A stretch of 15,011 nucleotides of DNA from Bacillota bacterium (lineage in GTDB: Bacteria > Bacillota > Limnochordia > JAAZLZ01), in contig JAAZLZ010000107.1 in assembly GCA_012799075.1 (NCBI GenBank), forward strand, positions 1 to 15,011, written 5' to 3'. This document shows, one piece after another, positions 13,434-15,011 of the stretch. Position 1 is the stretch's first letter. Each line of letters begins with the position of its first letter. The notes beneath the pieces were generated by a model. It saw only the letters and a program-made list of their open reading frames with translations, was not told the origin of the DNA and searched no databases. Position numbers and translations under genes: made by a program.

Positions 13434-14414
13434 TCACTCGGGCCCAACGGAAATCTCGTTCAGCCTTTCTTCAGGTTCGATGATATCGCTCAACTTGACT
13501 GCCAAATGTTCGTCGATGACGATGACCTCGCCTCGAGCAAGTTCCTTCTGGTTAATGTAAATCTCCACCTGCTCCCCCGCAGTCTTATCCAAGGTGATGT
13601 AGTCATTCATGCCGAGTTGAAGGAGCTCCTCAAGCTTCATCTGGGTCTGTCCCAGCTCCACATACAGGTCCAGTTCCACATCGGCCAGGAGGTGGATGTC
13701 CCGGTCAGCCCCTTCCTCCGGGTCCGGACGCAGGGGAGGGAACTGGGCAGGATAGACGTTTCTTGCTTCCTTCCGTTGGCCCCGTCTTGGTGCAGGTGGC
13801 GGAGTATGGTGCAGAGCATTTATCAGCTGTTCAGCAACGCTTACGGGGAGAAGAAGATGACCTCCAAGGCTAGTCATGTTTTCGATAAAAAAGCCAAACC
13901 GAAAGGCGATGAACTCCTCTCCGTCGCGAAGGGGCAGCAGGCTCCTCAGCCCATCGGGACGGACCCGCTTAACAATGCCTAACCGGGTCTGCAAAGAACC
14001 ATCCAATAGGGAGCTAAGGGCCTTTGAAAACTGTTCCACAATCGTGTGGAGCAAAGCCTCGCCTGTGGAGACGACCTGGGGAACAATAGCCGCCGCCGAT
14101 TCGAGGCTGTCAAGGGTAAACAAAGACAAAGTGCTGCCATGAAGGGGATCCCCGTATTCGGCAACAAGGGCTAAGTAGTCTTCTTCTGATAAGGTGGCAT
14201 GAAAGCCCTCCCAAGTACACTCCCACCCTTGGGGAGGATGGAGGCTGATGGTCGGCGTAAGCTGCTGCTGGAGAGTCTGAGCCGTGCTTTGGACACAGAC
14301 TTGCACCAGTTCCGTTAAGGCATCCAAGTCTAGGTCCGGCGCCGATAGCCCTTCTTGGAGGCTGTTGCCCAACAAGGCATCAATTTCCGCTTGGGAAAGA
14401 ATATTCCTAGTCAC
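13434..14414 (-). CDS. fliY: FliY (FliN-family C-ring protein) with degenerate CheC-like region
   Basis: Flagellar switch protein of Bacillota, part CheC-like, part FliN. 326 aa from GTG 14414, which has GAAGGAG nine bases upstream and overlaps the fliM end by eight bases; the frame runs on to 14471 but without support. Residues 6-16 are LSQAEIDALLG, the FliM/FliY N-terminal motif that binds CheY-P in Bacillus. A CheC-type middle domain covers about 28-215. A Pro/Arg/Lys linker follows, and a C-terminal SpoA/FliN domain ends the protein (about 245-315: LLADVELDLYVELGQTQMKLEELLQLG, then EIYINQKELARGEVIVID). The two CheC motifs (D/S-x3-E-x2-N) keep Glu (E35, E119) but have Gln38 and Leu122 for Asn, so CheY-P phosphatase activity is doubtful. 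Confidence 0.93.
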   Translation of the reverse strand: MTRNILSQAEIDALLGNSLQEGLSAPDLDLDALTELVQVCVQSTAQTLQQQLTPTISLHPPQGWECTWEGFHATLSEEDYLALVAEYGDPLHGSTLSLFTLDSLESAAAIVPQVVSTGEALLHTIVEQFSKALSSLLDGSLQTRLGIVKRVRPDGLRSLLPLRDGEEFIAFRFGFFIENMTSLGGHLLLPVSVAEQLINALHHTPPPAPRRGQRKEARNVYPAQFPPLRPDPEEGADRDIHLLADVELDLYVELGQTQMKLEELLQLGMNDYITLDKTAGEQVEIYINQKELARGEVIVIDEHLAVKLSDIIEPEERLNEISVGPE

Positions 14415-15011
14415 AGGATCGATCTCCTTCGTGCAGTATGTCGGTAATCTGAATCCCGATGTGGGCGCCATAGATCCCCGGTCGGGCCTGCAACCAGCGC
14501 CGTTGGCCGATGTAGACCGGCAAAGGGTCCCTTGTTGAACCTAAAACGACCACATCTCCGCATTTCAGTTCAAGGAGCTCCGTCAGGGTAAGCTCTCCTT
14601 CCCCCAAGCAAGCCGTCAGGGTCAAAGAACGTTCTTCAAGACGCGGCGGGGACGGCCTGGGCCCCACCAAGGACTGGGGAAGAAGAAAGTGCATCATCCC
14701 AGCCAAGCTGCCTATTTGCAGGCGAATTCCAACGAGCATGGAATCGGCCGCCGGGTGAAGTCCTTGGAACGTTGCCAAATCCACACAGGTGGGCAGGTCA
14801 AAGTTGTCAAGCTGGCCTTCAACTACACTCCGCAGGACTCCTTGTTGAAGGAGGGTCAGCTCCCTGTTTCCCCAGTCAAATCGGTCCTCCATCCCCAATA
14901 ATCGCTGCAGGATGAGATGGACTAGCTGCCTTTCTATCTGTATGTACCCTGTTTCACCAAAGTCGCCTTCCCGGAAAGCAAGCACATAACCATCGTAGAA
15001 TGTCGATTCCC
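14407..15011 (-). CDS. fliM: FliM, flagellar motor switch protein, 5' end outside window
   Basis: C-ring protein linking CheY-P to rotation direction. The frame is open through the right edge; the GTG at 14985 is internal, because residues before it (STFYDGY) continue the fold, so the true start is outside. What remains is the later part of the CheC-like middle domain (GYIQIERQLVHLILQRLLG, SMLVGIRLQIGSLAGMMHFLLP) and the C-terminal SpoA domain (SLTLTACLGEGELTLTELLEL, CGDVVVLG, VYIGQRRWLQARPGIYG). It ends with TAG 14409 inside the first codons of fliY. Roughly the first 40% of a 320-340-aa FliM is missing. The sequence is divergent from model FliM but the SpoA end is clear. Confidence 0.93.
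   Translation of the reverse strand, partial: ESTFYDGYVLAFREGDFGETGYIQIERQLVHLILQRLLGMEDRFDWGNRELTLLQQGVLRSVVEGQLDNFDLPTCVDLATFQGLHPAADSMLVGIRLQIGSLAGMMHFLLPQSLVGPRPSPPRLEERSLTLTACLGEGELTLTELLELKCGDVVVLGSTRDPLPVYIGQRRWLQARPGIYGAHIGIQITDILHEGDRSCD

Noticed and set aside
13357..13437. N-terminal extension of FliO from GTG 13437
   Set aside because: No SD, the added residues do not look like FliO, and it would contain a complete terminator with U-tract. Kept as a stated alternative only.
13880..13910. T6 run in fliY (minus strand) as a terminator
   Set aside because: Only a 3-bp stem (GCC/GGC) precedes it; inside a coding region and not stable.
1..15011. CRISPR arrays, transposons, tRNA or rRNA genes, phage genes, integration sites
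   Set aside because: No spaced direct repeats, transposase or integrase motifs, or tRNA-like cloverleaf were seen; the window is packed with conserved core genes.

Overview
The window is one long, minus-strand, tightly packed gene string, read from the right edge (15011) to the left edge (1). The order is fliM(partial)-fliY-fliO-fliP-fliQ-fliR-flhB-flhA-flhF-flhG-pilZ gene-fliA(sigD)-Gln-rich gene-swrB-like gene, then a promoter, then rpsB-tsf-pyrH-frr-small PASTA-like gene-uppS(partial). A fla operon ending in sigD and a SwrB-type gene and running straight into rpsB-tsf-pyrH-frr-uppS is the classic Bacillota (Bacillus/Clostridia-type) arrangement. The genes are G+C-rich by eye, start codons are often TTG, and Shine-Dalgarno (SD) sequences are strong, so a moderately high-GC clostridial or Limnochordia-like lineage is my guess. 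The species cannot be named from this.

Right part (about 15011-3841): flagellar genes. FliM and FliY form the C-ring switch. FliO, FliP, FliQ, FliR, FlhB and FlhA make the type III export gate. FlhF (SRP-type GTPase) and FlhG (MinD-type ATPase) set flagellar number and position. A YcgR/YpfA-type PilZ protein is a likely c-di-GMP brake. FliA is sigma-28. The two small genes after fliA resemble the SwrB region of other Bacillota. No chemotaxis genes occur at the places where Bacillus subtilis carries cheY and cheB-A-W-C-D, and FliY has lost both CheC-type phosphatase asparagines.

Middle (3683-3840): the only sizeable intergenic stretch. It holds a near-consensus sigma-A promoter (TTGATA, 17-nt spacer, TATACT) and a roughly 100-nt leader that folds into a long two-part stem ahead of rpsB, a candidate S2-binding leader. 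No convincing terminator separates the flagellar genes from this promoter.

Left part (3682-1): translation and envelope housekeeping genes: ribosomal protein S2, EF-Ts, UMP kinase, ribosome recycling factor, a 68-residue PASTA-like protein of unknown role, and undecaprenyl diphosphate synthase. An intrinsic-terminator-like hairpin lies between rpsB and tsf.

The most interesting non-coding signals are two. Between fliY and fliO, two mutually exclusive hairpins, one with terminator form and a U-tract, look like an attenuator in the middle of the flagellar operon. Between the fliQ stop and the TTG start of fliR, a perfect small hairpin separates a strong SD from its start codon and, if folded, gives normal spacing. 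Both are read directly from sequence; their function is inference.
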